Below are positions 54,900 through 64,000 of a stretch of 64,000 nt of DNA, one piece after another. Source of the stretch: Ornithodoros turicata (lineage: Eukaryota; Arthropoda; Arachnida; Ixodida; Argasidae); assembly GCF_037126465.1 (NCBI RefSeq), contig NW_026999407.1:806001-870000 (forward strand), written 5' to 3'. The notes under the pieces are model-generated. The model was not told the DNA's origin. It worked only from the letters and a program-made list of their open reading frames with translations, and searched no databases. How positions within the stretch are numbered: position 1 is the first letter of the stretch; the number at the start of each line of letters is the position of its first letter. The position numbers were made by a program, and so were the translations under genes.

Positions 54900-57130
54900 T
54901 GACACACGTGAGGCCAACAACGGTCTCGTCACCACCGTCTGTTTTAACACCGTAAGCAAAGTGGCGGGCCATAAACGTTTCTGAAGATTTGAAACATCCT
55001 GCAGGCTCCCTTTGTGCTCCCACGCGTGTTGAAGGAATCACTTGGAAATCTGATGACATACATCACCGATTGCGTTTCACTGTTTCGTTACACTTAGCTT
55101 GATTGATTATGCCCTTCGTGAGCTCAGCGGCGCACCTGTTTAGAATCTACAATTAATAAATATTTATACATTTGAGAATGATCCGCTTTGAAATGGTGCG
55201 TGTTACTTATACTCACAGCCACACATTTACGGATCGATGCATTGCACTGAGTTCAACAGACTGTCTCGCTGTCCTCTGCAAGCACGCCAATCACGTCCTC
55301 TGCCGCTGTCCTCTGCCAATCACATCGTGCTTCGCGTGGCAATTTTATTTTGGAGCTAGAATATCTAAATGTGCAACTCTTGTTCTTCTTAGAGTCCACC
55401 CTTGTCAAGGAGAACAGTATACCACAAGAAAGGTCAGCGCGGACACAAATCCAATTGGATGTTTTGCGCTCGGAACATTCGTTTCTTTTTGCTTTACTCT
55501 GCCGGTACACTGTCAGCATCAGGGGTTTGCACAGACGTCTTCCAAGAGGGCCCCTAGATGCGACACTCAATTGCAGGTGTGCTCGTTTCCCATCCCGACG
55601 GGAAGAAGCGTCGGACACCCCTCCCTTGCCCGGAACGAGCTCAGGACGATATACGTGGATATTCTTACCAGAGACAAAACGTAGAGCATGGTTGGCCCGT
55701 CTATTGCGTACAGATGCACAAAGCGTGTGAACCTTTCATTTGTAAGTGCACGGGAATGGTCACGAAGAGCACATATTTTCCTCCACGCGTAGGCCTGGAC
55801 TGTTGGGCTATACTTGAGCTGTCCGCGAGACCCCAGAATCTCCCCTGTCTAATTAACGGGTGAGTAAGTAACGGTACAACGCGCACACCCTGGTAACTCA
55901 ATCGATGATTCATCTTGAACTGGAGGCCAAAGGAAAGAGACCTGTCTCTGGCTTCACCCCTCCATACAGGAAGGCCGACGCCACCCCGGCTAGTATACAG
56001 GGTGTTTCATCTAAACTGATCTGGCGACGTATTCGACGCAGGATTATGGGATTGTCATCAACTGCCTTCTAGAAACGTTTGCCACCATCGAGGAAGGCTT
56101 TAGACAATTTGTAATTTAGTTTGTTCCATCGAACTTTGAAAACTGCCAAGCGAACCACCAGTTTCTTTTACATAAATACCAAGTCCTCCACGGATAACCG
56201 TAGGCCACAAGAAAAACTGCGCGCAGTATAGCAACAAAAATAGGGAAAACAAGAAAACAAGGAAAAATAACGCTTTAGCTCCGCCTGCTTTAATTTTCGC
56301 AAAGAAGCGCTCCAGAAATGTGCGTCTGGAGGAGGAAATCATTTGTTTCGCCTTCTTTATGACAAGACGACTGTTCTCTTTTCTTCTATGATGTAATTGA
56401 ACGAGAACGTAGCAAAGGGAGTTAGATGCCTCGACCAACCATCAGGTCAATATATTTCTTGTCCATGTCAGAAGAATCAAATAGATATGTTTTCAGGCAC
56501 GTCGAAAAAGACATTTGCGCAGTTTGGGTGAAATGTGGAACCCCAAAGCTGCACCGTAGACTTTCGACAGAGTTCCCATCTACCGTGGAAAACAAAGTAA
56601 TCGTATTTGATAAAAATATACTTCTAAATGTCGGACAACGACGAAAGTGTCTCAAATTGGATATTTAAGGAACTGTTGGACTACGTGGTCATTCTCCTCT
56701 TGTAGTATAGCTGCATAAAGGAGGGGACATAACAACGACGAGCGCGTATGGGATTGATCAGTTATGAATGCTGCTTCTTCAGGATGTTTTGATTGTTTTT
56801 CCGCGGCTGTCTTTAGTGTCCTTAACATAAGCGGGGACGTGCAGGATTGTGTTTTATACAATGATCTATAACTTGGGGTATATTTTGTATACCGGAGATA
56901 ATGGTCGGTGTTCTATGTGACCTTTGGCCAATCTTTACAATGAGCCAATAAAATTTATTAGGTACCGCAATGTGATGCCTTTTCTCACTGTTTTCTTCGT
57001 ACATTGATCCATCCATTCCATGCTTTAGCTGATGTTACATAAACCGTCGTACTGGGTATCACTATATGTGGATACAGCCTCTCTATCCAATCAGCTCAAC
57101 GTACCCGGGCTTCCGCCCGGATGTAACGTG
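54900..57130. other. Unassigned sequence; one mariner-like end
   Basis: TATACAGGGTGTTTCATCTAAACTGATC at 55993-56020 looks like one end of a mariner-type element; a matching partner was not found. A plus-strand frame at 56426-56668 reads like protein (contains VIVFDKNILLNVGQRR) but has no recognised family. The frames at 55172-55863 overlap each other and are doubtful. Confidence 0.4.
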
Positions 57131-57132
57131 GG

Positions 57133-57140
57133 TTTATAAA
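57133..57140 (+). promoter_or_regulatory. TATA box of the secreted-protein gene
   Basis: TTTATAAA, with a CAGT initiator whose A is at 57166, 31 bases downstream of the first T of TATAAA. A short exon and a consensus donor (GTAAGT at 57202) follow, which supports a genuine core promoter rather than a chance AT stretch. Confidence 0.6.
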
Positions 57141-57165
57141 CGACAGCCACGCTGACAGAAACAAC

Positions 57166-57201
57166 AGTCGTCTGCGAACCTTCTGGTGTCGTCTGCAAAT
57201 A
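57166..57201 (+). other. Untranslated first exon
   Basis: About 36 bases from the initiator (A at 57166) to ATA before GTAAGTCC. It contains no ATG. It is inferred to splice to the acceptor TTTGCAG at 59602-59608, just upstream of the signal-peptide ATG. Transcript data would be needed to prove the join. Confidence 0.5.
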
Positions 57202-58246
57202 GTAAGTCCTATTCTGCTCCTTTGTTTTTCTATGTCCTGCCTTACTTCGATAACAATTGGGATACGAATATGGCCATCTAAAATATGAAGAGGTCCCCGG
57301 TCTTACAGTTGTTCTATTTTCTGCAAGCTTTGCCTATCTAGCGATGGCGAAATTTGCACTTCTCTTCTGGATTAACGTGAGTGGCTATAAATCTTGATCC
57401 ACTGTTCCAAGAGGAGTATCCATGGAATCGACTGCCAGATTTGGTATTCCCTTTTAGCTCCTAAAAATGGCACGCTCTGGATCGTTAGCTGTCGTTATTA
57501 GCGCTATTTGTAAGAGTTCGTCCAATTCGCCTATATTTCGCTAAAGGGAGTTCCGTGCCATTAAAAACGTCAATGCAGACAACAGCAGCAAGCAATTAGA
57601 CACGCATTTCCTGGTAAAAAGACAGTTTTATAGGATATATAAACCGGGAGAGTTGAACCGGAACTGAACAGGAAAGAAGTTCAAGCAATGTGAGCCCGAG
57701 TCGAACCGACATTTTTTTGCAGTTGGACACCCTACTTCAAACACGTCATTCATCAAGCAGCAGGAACAAGTATAAGAATTCTAAATTAGCTCCCATTAAC
57801 ACTAAGATCCTTACAAAAACTGAAATGATAGTTGTTACTATAAAGTTACTTTCCGACCGTTCCTATAACTTGATCTTGAAATCTTCGTAGATATTATCCA
57901 AGCGACGCTTCCCAGTTGGCACCAGTCCACCTTGAACTTGTACCCCATTGCGTCCAATGGCCACCAGCCCAGCTTAAACCCAAGTTCTTCAAGTTTACTT
58001 TCCCGTTCCTACCAGTTTGGTACCAGTTGGTACAAACTGAGATGCCAATTGAAGTGTACCATAATGGGCTGTAAAACATCCTGCAGTCAAAATTTCAGCA
58101 ACCTTCCACAGTGTCCCACAACGGAGGATAAGTCCCGTCCTTGGTACCCATTGACACGATCCCACCATATCTGCGAAGTGTGACGCCCACATTTTCCCCC
58201 GAGTACCTTTATTCTCGCCCGTCGCAGGTATTCCTGATCGCCCCCA

Positions 58247-58484
58247 CACTCTTAGAAATGAACTTCACCACATAGCACGCTCCTAGCCAACCATCATCCC
58301 GAATGACAACGTTCTCGCCCCTGATTTGCTGAAAACGGGAGGAGGAGCCTATTTTGTGTCCATTATGCACGGCACAAAATAGGCTCCTCCTCCCGTTTTC
58401 ATCAAATCAAGGGAGAGAACGTTGTCATTCGGGATGATGGTTGGCTAGGAGCGTGCTATGTGGTGAAGTTCATTTTTAAGAGTG
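58247..58484. mobile_element. CACTCTTA MITE, near-perfect 238-bp palindrome
   Basis: Left CACTCTTAGAAATGAACTTCACC and right GGTGAAGTTCATTTTTAAGAGTG mirror each other. The halves stay complementary through GAGGAGCCTATTTTGTG to a tiny central loop near 58366. CA flanks both sides (58245-58246, 58485-58486). The family's other members use TA. It lies in the first intron of the secreted-protein gene, so the transcript could fold into a long hairpin here. Confidence 0.9.
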
Positions 58485-58981
58485 CACGTGCACATGGGGT
58501 CACGTGGTCTTTTGGGCGGGAGAAGCACCCTTGGTATTGCCACCTATCGGCACGATTCTGTTGTTGCAGCCGCCCTTCCTCACGCCATTCGTTCTAGCTC
58601 AAAATACCCGCTGTACCAGCTGACTGTACCAACCTGACTGCCAACCTGCTGAGTGTGACTGCCAGATGTTGACTCCTTCGAACAATGTGTATCGTCTGCG
58701 GTAATCTTGTATTGGAGGCAACGATGTAGTCAGCAGGGCATTCCACACGCGTCACGTGCAGTCTCGCGGTGCTGCTTGGTACATAATACCAATACGGACT
58801 CGTCCTGTCTTCTCCGCATTTTCGGCCAATATATCGCCAATGCTCAGCCAATATGGGCCAAATGGTTTTTGCTGCCTGGGCAGCGTCATCCACAAGGGGA
58901 TTAGAAATAAACAGCTCAGCGAAGAAACCTTCTTCCAAATGTATATTATCTCTGCGTTCCTGGAATCACGTGTTGTTGTTT

Positions 58982-59006
58982 CAATAATAATAATAATAAT
59001 AATAAT
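58982..59006 (+). repeat. (AAT)n microsatellite
   Basis: About eight uninterrupted AAT/ATA trinucleotides within the first intron of the neighbouring gene model. Confidence 0.9.
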
Positions 59007-59636
59007 TGTGTCCCGTCGAAAGAAGACAGAATCTAGTTCTCAGTTGCTCAGCATCCTCATATACCCTAGTCAGACAGCATTTCAAATATCAATTGCGAGA
59101 AATGGCCTTCGGCCTCTCAAATGACCTTTGTTCGGGGGCGCCTGCCAGACCGACGGGAAAGGAGTGCTCTTCAACTGACTGCCCTCTCCGGCTCCCTTCT
59201 TCGGTTTCGTTTTCCTTGTCTGCTGTGGAAATGTGAAGTTGGTCTGTGCGCCACAAATCAAGATGCAGAAGCCATACGCACTTCTCTAAATAGGATCTAA
59301 ATACGTTTACACAGTTTCACTGCATTATCCGCATTTTATAGGGTTTCCTACATTCAGCTGCGAAGGTAGCGAGGGTACAATGGCATAACACTGTTGTCGA
59401 GATTGCTCCTTTCTGCTCCTCAAATGTCGTTGGGGGCCTCCTTTCGCGTTGATGGTCATTTCTTAGAAAGGTCCTTTGAGCTGCCGTCTGACACGGCTCT
59501 CAGAGGTCATTTTTTGCAAATGAAAATTCCCCGAAGTCCTTCGAGCATGCCTTCTGACAGGGGTAATAGTCCTAGTACCAACTTCATCTTTCTAATGCCC
59601 ATTTGCAGTTGACACGGTCAAGAGCATCACGCAACC

Positions 59637-60650
59637 ATGAAGATCCTTCTCCTGTTACTCCTCGTTGTTGCATGTGAGTATCCATACCATGGCAACGTTT
59701 CTTAAACATATAGAAAGCATAGATTGTTGTTGCTTTAATGATAACTATTTTGCAGTGGCTGTAGCCGATGCCAAATACGAATGGGTGGAGGATATTACAG
59801 GAGCTAATGAGGGTAAGAACACCATTGTACTCTCACAGAAAGCATCCATCCTCGATGAGTAACGCTGATATACTAGAAAGCATTGAATGCAAATACCCCA
59901 GTCGTTGAACTCCAACGTGCGTTTGCACATTGTTGTCAACTAGAAGCTCTGCCTGAGAAATAATCGAGGATGTATCCAAGTGCTGCAAGATAACAGTGCA
60001 TGTGGTCAGTCGATTTCCAGCATGCTTATCTAAGTAAAAAAAAAAAGACACTTATGACGCGTTGTATTAACTATCCAATGCCGTATGAACATTACCGTGT
60101 CTGTACAACTTTCCCTTGTACTGGACGTCTCAAAAGGCTCTGTTTTCCCTAATAGATGAAAAGAAGAGGGAAATCTGTTCGTGTGAAACTTTATCGTTTC
60201 GGCTTTGTTACATTACAGCAAGAGAGTCGTTGTCATCCAGTTCATTGTAGATGTGCTAAGGCTGAACAAGTTCCTATGACGAACAATTAAAATATTTAAA
60301 TCATTCACGTTATTTCGCAGCCAGTTGCAGTCGCAGTTTGTCAGTTACTTTCCATTGTGATGCCTTGAACTGTGTTTAATATGTGTGTATGAAAAGAGAT
60401 GAGACAAAGTAATTAAATAACGGCGGTTGAAGAAAAGGCACGAGTAGTGGGAATCGAACCCACACCCTCAGATTTCCGGTGAGAGATATGCTACCGAAGC
60501 GCTTCAATGTACCCAAAGTATCCCACAGCTTCTGCCTATTCTTTAACTGGGCGTTCTCTCATCTCTCCTAGTCATGAAATTCAATGTAAACTATATTCTA
60601 TGCAGGAAACTTTGAGTACTTGGTGGATCCTGATGAGTTTGATGGACGTG
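59637..60650 (+). CDS. Secreted acidic protein gene, exons 2-4 (3' end unresolved)
   Basis: Best host gene in the window. The coding start at 59637 opens MKILLLLLLVVA, a strong signal peptide, and exon 2 ends at 59673 before GTGAGT. Exon 3 (59756-59812) follows TATTTTGCAG, completes the signal peptide with a probable cleavage after VADA and continues KYEWVEDITGANE. Exon 4 (60606-60650) follows TTCTATGCAG and encodes NFEYLVDPDEFDGR before GTAAGT. Each internal exon keeps phase 1 at both borders, so they can be joined or skipped without a frameshift. The visible mature part is very acidic and has no cysteine, like a propeptide. A 28-base leader (59609-59636) with acceptor TTTGCAG joins it to the first exon. 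No family recognised. Confidence 0.65.
60433..60510 (-). mobile_element. tRNA-like SINE head in an intron
   Basis: Minus strand: GAAGCGCTTCGGTAGCATA (A-box region) and GTGTGGGTTCGATTCCCAC (B box with a perfect T-stem), ending TACTCGTGCC. The acceptor stem forms about five pairs and the anticodon loop is too long for a tRNA. It lies in the intron between exons 3 and 4 of the secreted-protein gene. Confidence 0.6.
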
Positions 60651-60822
60651 GTAAGTACTCTAATAGAGTGGATAGATATCACTGAGAACTGTTCTCGAAT
60701 TAACGAGGCAAAATATGTATTTAACTGCCGCACTTGGTGTTCTCCCTTGGTGTCCTCCCCTGCTATGCGTAGAATGCGTGTAATCATTTTCTTTTTTTTC
60801 CTCGACTGACTGTTCTTTGCAG

Positions 60823-60911
60823 TTGTGCGTTGCGCATGCGCGTTGTCCGCGACCGACTTTCAGTACACTGTGCAGAGATTTCAGGCTTCCTCATTAAAGA
60901 ACCAAAATTGA
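60823..60911 (+). CDS. Candidate terminal exon A of the secreted-protein gene
   Basis: A pyrimidine-rich acceptor (CTGACTGTTCTTTGCAG) only 172 bases after exon 4 opens a frame that continues phase 1. It encodes a VVRC-AC start and about 25 more residues before TGA at 60909. An ATTAAA signal overlaps the last codons (60893-60898). The short intron fits, but the sequence is compositionally odd (GCGCATGCGCG). The competing candidate is at 63762. Confidence 0.3.
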
Positions 60912-60967
60912 GTGATATGATGACACCATATGATACCGTGTGAATGATACGATCTGAAACCAATGAC

Positions 60968-61316
60968 TAGGGCCTGACTTTTTCGGGTTTTATTTTTGGC
61001 TAAATTCGGGGGGTAAATATCGGGTGATATTTTTCATTCGAAAATTCGGGTGTATTCGGGTTAAATCCCGTTAGGGCATATTCTGTCGTCTGGAATTCGG
61101 GTGTATTCGGGTGATTTTTTTGTTTAATAAAAATTTGTCTTAACATGGAACTAATGTTTAGCAATGTTATCAAACTTTATTTTAATGCACGCTTATGAGT
61201 GTGCCACGCGACCCAGATTTTTCGGGTAGATTCGGGTTAAACCCGAATTTTACAGATTTCGTTCGGGGGGTAAATATCGGGCGAATACGGGTTTAACCCT
61301 AAAAAGTCAGGCCCTA
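60968..61316. mobile_element. hAT-type MITE with TAGGGCCTGACTTTTT ends, 349 bp
   Basis: Ends TAGGGCCTGACTTTTTCGGGTT and, complemented, TAGGGCCTGACTTTTTAGGGTT. An exact 8-bp duplication CCAATGAC flanks it (60960-60967, 61317-61324). Internal repeats of ATTCGGG(T/G)GTA and GGGTAAATATCGGG lie at both sides. No transposase. Confidence 0.92.
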
Positions 61317-61324
61317 CCAATGAC

Positions 61325-61925
61325 ATGAACGCGCGGTTAGAGGATTTCATTCCGGAACATTGTCCAGCTGTATCCGGCCCTAACAACCCGAGAGTTTTCA
61401 TTATCACGAGTCAACATCACAGTTTTGTCAATTGTTTTCTCTAGGGAATTACTGGGAGGTATTCTCTTGAAGAAAAATGAATGAAATCGAAATAATAAAA
61501 TAAAGGCAACATCGCCTCCAGCATTTTTTAATAGCTGTCTGAGATTGTGACCATCAGCCCCTTTTCCTCGATGAATGAAGCGTGGTGTCTCTATAGAGCA
61601 TTTTTACTTCAAATGTTCAACGAAAACCTCTCTAGCCTTCGAGCTGTTGGCCAGAGAGCTGCTATTTTTCGTCACACTCGTTTCCTGACGTGCGCAACTC
61701 GTAATTTACGGGAAAATTTTCACACAAAAAAATTTCAGCACAAGTCGGCTACATTGAACAAGTCGATCTGTCGTTTAAACGTAAAGCGGTGTATATGAAC
61801 TCAAAAGAGGCTTGGATAGCTGATACGACAAAGGTCGACTGAACTCCGCCTTCAGTCTCCTGATTCTGACACTTCGCATTCTTCAATGCTGGATGCTTCG
61901 GTGGTGGAAGAAATACAACTAAAGC
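61325..61925. other. Unassigned sequence
   Basis: No gene or bounded element. The frame at 61547-61798 has no domain and no supporting splice sites. Confidence 0.45.
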
Positions 61926-61931
61926 GCGGAC

Positions 61932-62470
61932 CCCATAACAAGCGACACGCGACGCGCTGCAGAATTTGTCGCTGTCGCGTCTGGTCATGGCGCGACTTCC
62001 TGGTCCATTTGAGCAGCGACATTTCGTCGCCGAGAAATGATGTTTTTGGAGAAGCATTGCTTATTTTATTCGAGCTAAGTTGTAAATTGCCATAAATATA
62101 CCAAAAATAGTATTTCATTCGTCAAAACGAGGAGAACTTGTAATGAAGGTGCTATGTAATATTCGCCGTAACGCAGTGGCGCTGCGGTTGAAGTTCCCAA
62201 CGCCCCGCCCACTTCTTCGTCTGCTACTTTTGTTGGTTGCCCTCTCCACCCTTTCCCTTGCCCACGCGTTCAGTTCTTGTTTCACGCCGTCAAATCTAGC
62301 TGGTTTTGTCAAACAACAGGCAACGAACTCGGCGACATGCTACAAATATCTACTGGGAGTAGATGCAGAAATATTCAGCCGCGACTGAGCTTTTTTGACG
62401 CTCGTGTGGCGGCAGTGACGCCGATTTTGTCGCTTCTCGCGTGTATCTGCCGCGTGTCGCTTGTTATGGG
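61932..62470. mobile_element. Inverted-repeat element with CCCATAACAAGCGACACGCG ends
   Basis: CCCATAACAAGCGACACGCG at 61932 is exactly complemented by CGCGTGTCGCTTGTTATGGG ending at 62470, with weaker pairing further in. No target duplication is visible outside these bounds, so true ends may lie elsewhere. A plus-strand frame (62143-62388) with a leucine-rich, signal-like stretch lies inside; because it sits within the repeat I do not call it a gene. Confidence 0.65.
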
Positions 62471-62561
62471 ATTCGGGCTTAACGCGGCGCAATTCAAGCG
62501 TGACTTGGCGTTTTTTGCTCATGGCGTCTGCCACTCCTAGTCAACCGCGGTCTGTGTGGAA

Positions 62562-63040
62562 CACAAGAGTGACATTTTCGGAACTAACCTCAAGCGCAAA
62601 ACCGCTATCTCACACGTCACAGACAACGTCATTTTGAGGTCATTTGACTTTGTCTACATGTCGTTTAGCACTTGCCGACATATTCGCGTCGGCACAAGGC
62701 GAAGACATGTTTTACAGTGCGTCTTCCGCGACGTGGTAGTCCATTTCACATAATTTTCAACTTAGTGAGTCTTAACGCGGGTCTTTGGTTAGCAGTTGGA
62801 GGCCTCGTACCCAAACCTGCTCATTTTGCTGCCACATTATCTCTCTGTGGATTAGATTATCGGATAAGAATAATTACCGGGTCGAAAGACGTTCAGAACG
62901 CGTTGTTTACAAACGCTGCCGATCAGCGGCGCGGCCGTCTTTGTGGTCACGTGTGCGCTGACGTTTGCTGTGACGTAAGACCAGGACCTGCCCACAATGC
63001 ATCGCTTCTATGGAGCAGTACATTGGAGCGCACCCCTCAG
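62562..63040 (-). mobile_element. hAT-type MITE family A, copy 3 (479 bp, inverted)
   Basis: Plus-strand ends CACAAGAGTGACATTTTCGG and GCGCACCCCTCAG, with an exact 8-bp duplication GTGTGGAA (62554-62561, 63041-63048). The reverse complement aligns with 51038-51624 and 17873-18460, with about 110 bp missing inside. Frames crossing it (62672-63244) are artefacts. Confidence 0.9.
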
Positions 63041-63049
63041 GTGTGGAAC

Positions 63050-63740
63050 GAAAAAATCACAAAATGCTTTGTGCTCTGCATAATTTCGAAGCTGAACAAA
63101 CAGCAACAGAAGGCTTCGACCTTGGTGGAATGTGGAGGAAACGGCGGAGTTCTTGGTTTCTACTCAGTGCGTCCAACAGAATACAAGTGTCTCATTACGG
63201 AAAGAATGCCGTCTCGAAAGGCTTCTAAAGCATTTCACGAGTGAAAAAGAATTGGCGCGACGACAAAGTTGTGGGTATAATGTATACGAATTTCGAAGTT
63301 GCAATTCAACACTTCGTCCGAGGATGAAAATGCTGCAGAACTGTATGGCGCCTTAGTAGGCACTCATGTAAACTGTAGCAAGTCCATATTAGCGATCAAT
63401 CAGTCAGTTGACTTTAGTCCACTTATCTGTCCACTCAGCGAATCTCCTTATTCGAGAGTCTTCGAAAAGGTCTCGACAAGTTTTCGACAAGAGTTATATA
63501 GAAGCTGGTAAAGACGGTGCCCCCATTTTTAAATGCACGATCTTTTGTTCTTGAAATAGAGCCTACGGGAAAATGATACTTTCTACTAAACCGAAATTTC
63601 GCACGGGTGATAAAGCGTCACTATGGAACAAATTGAACCGAAAACCAAGATCCGATTCTTTTATTTTTTTTCAACCAGGGGCGTATCCCTCCTAGAGAAA
63701 TTCGTAGTGTATCAGGTCTCAGAGTTAGAACAAAAGTTCC
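63050..63740. other. Unassigned sequence, possibly intronic
   Basis: If exon B belongs to the gene starting at 57.1 kb, this is intron. Frames at 63132-63356 and 63299-63511 have no domain support. Confidence 0.4.
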
Positions 63741-63761
63741 ACTCTCTTTTCTTTATTACAG

Positions 63762-63841
63762 TGAAACGAGGCTGGTTCGACCCGCCACCGAAGGTTCCAA
63801 TTGGAAATGGCATGTGCCTGTACCTAACAATGATAGTACCG
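63762..63841 (+). CDS. Candidate downstream exon B (frame undecided)
   Basis: A textbook acceptor (CTCTCTTTTCTTTATTACAG) ends at 63761. Continuing phase 1 from exon 4 gives a dibasic KR directly after the join, then GWFDPPPKV and a stop at TAG (63845-63847) preceded by two cysteines. In the next frame the exon stays open to a good donor (ACG before GTAGGT at about 63868) and reads NWKWHVPVPNNDS. The first reading suggests propeptide cleavage releasing a short peptide; the second suggests an internal exon of the same or another gene that continues past the window. Confidence 0.35.
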
Positions 63842-64000
63842 TGTTAGCAGAAGAGTATGCAACGGTAGGTGTGTTAGCTTCCTCTTATCTTCATCTAAGT
63901 AGACGTTACGCCTAGTTCCCCATATTGAAACATAATCCCCTTTACATCCCTCATGAAGGCTATACTCCTCTGTCCTTGCTGGACTTGTCAATAGAATCAG

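Noticed and set aside
60433..60510. Functional tRNA on the minus strand
   Set aside because: Good B box, but weak acceptor stem and an over-long anticodon loop; fits a tRNA-derived SINE better.
62143..62388. Frame with a leucine-rich signal-like segment (LLRLLLLLVALSTLSLAHA)
   Set aside because: Lies wholly inside an inverted-repeat element, the hydrophobic stretch is 26 residues from the start, and no splice or promoter evidence supports it.
62672..63244. 190-codon plus-strand frame
   Set aside because: Starts inside hAT MITE copy 3 and leaves through its end; it is not conserved in the other copies.

Overview
This is a gene-poor, transposon-rich stretch of an animal nuclear genome. It has no operons, no ribosome-binding sites and no long open frames. 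Coding signal appears only as short exons with GT/AG borders and TATA promoters. tRNA-headed SINEs, I-type and CR1/L2-like LINE remnants, hAT/pogo/Harbinger-like elements and signal-peptide exons all suggest an arthropod. A chelicerate, probably a tick, is my best guess; it rests on remembered repeat flavour and was not tested by any search.

Layout. 0-9.5 kb: weak repeats, two tRNA-derived SINE heads, one LINE tail and decayed THAP-like remnants. 9.5-17 kb: mostly unassigned, with two minus-strand exon candidates (10.8-11.1 kb and a signal-peptide exon at 15.2 kb). 17-29.7 kb: a dense, nested transposon zone in which most elements can be bounded by exact or near-exact target-site duplications. 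30.7-33.1 kb: unassigned minus-strand exons that may be a host gene. 35.5-45.9 kb: one I-type LINE, degenerate, cut in two by a 7.96-kb inverted-repeat element filled with a 128-bp tandem satellite, itself carrying a Harbinger-like insertion. 46-56 kb: a hAT element that keeps the C-terminal end of its transposase, a three-level nest (SINE, then MITE, then MITE), and a second copy of the 27-29.7 kb repeat. 57.1-60.9 kb or beyond: the best host gene, on the plus strand, with a TATA box, an untranslated first exon, a signal-peptide exon and at least two tiny phase-1 exons encoding an acidic secreted protein; its 3' end is uncertain. 61-63 kb: more hAT MITEs.

Nothing here works together as a pathway. 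The main story is layered transposition: insertion order can be read from nesting, and target duplications fix the ends. The most unusual object is the foldback-like satellite element at 35849-43812, whose removal restores the LINE reading frame at the insertion point.
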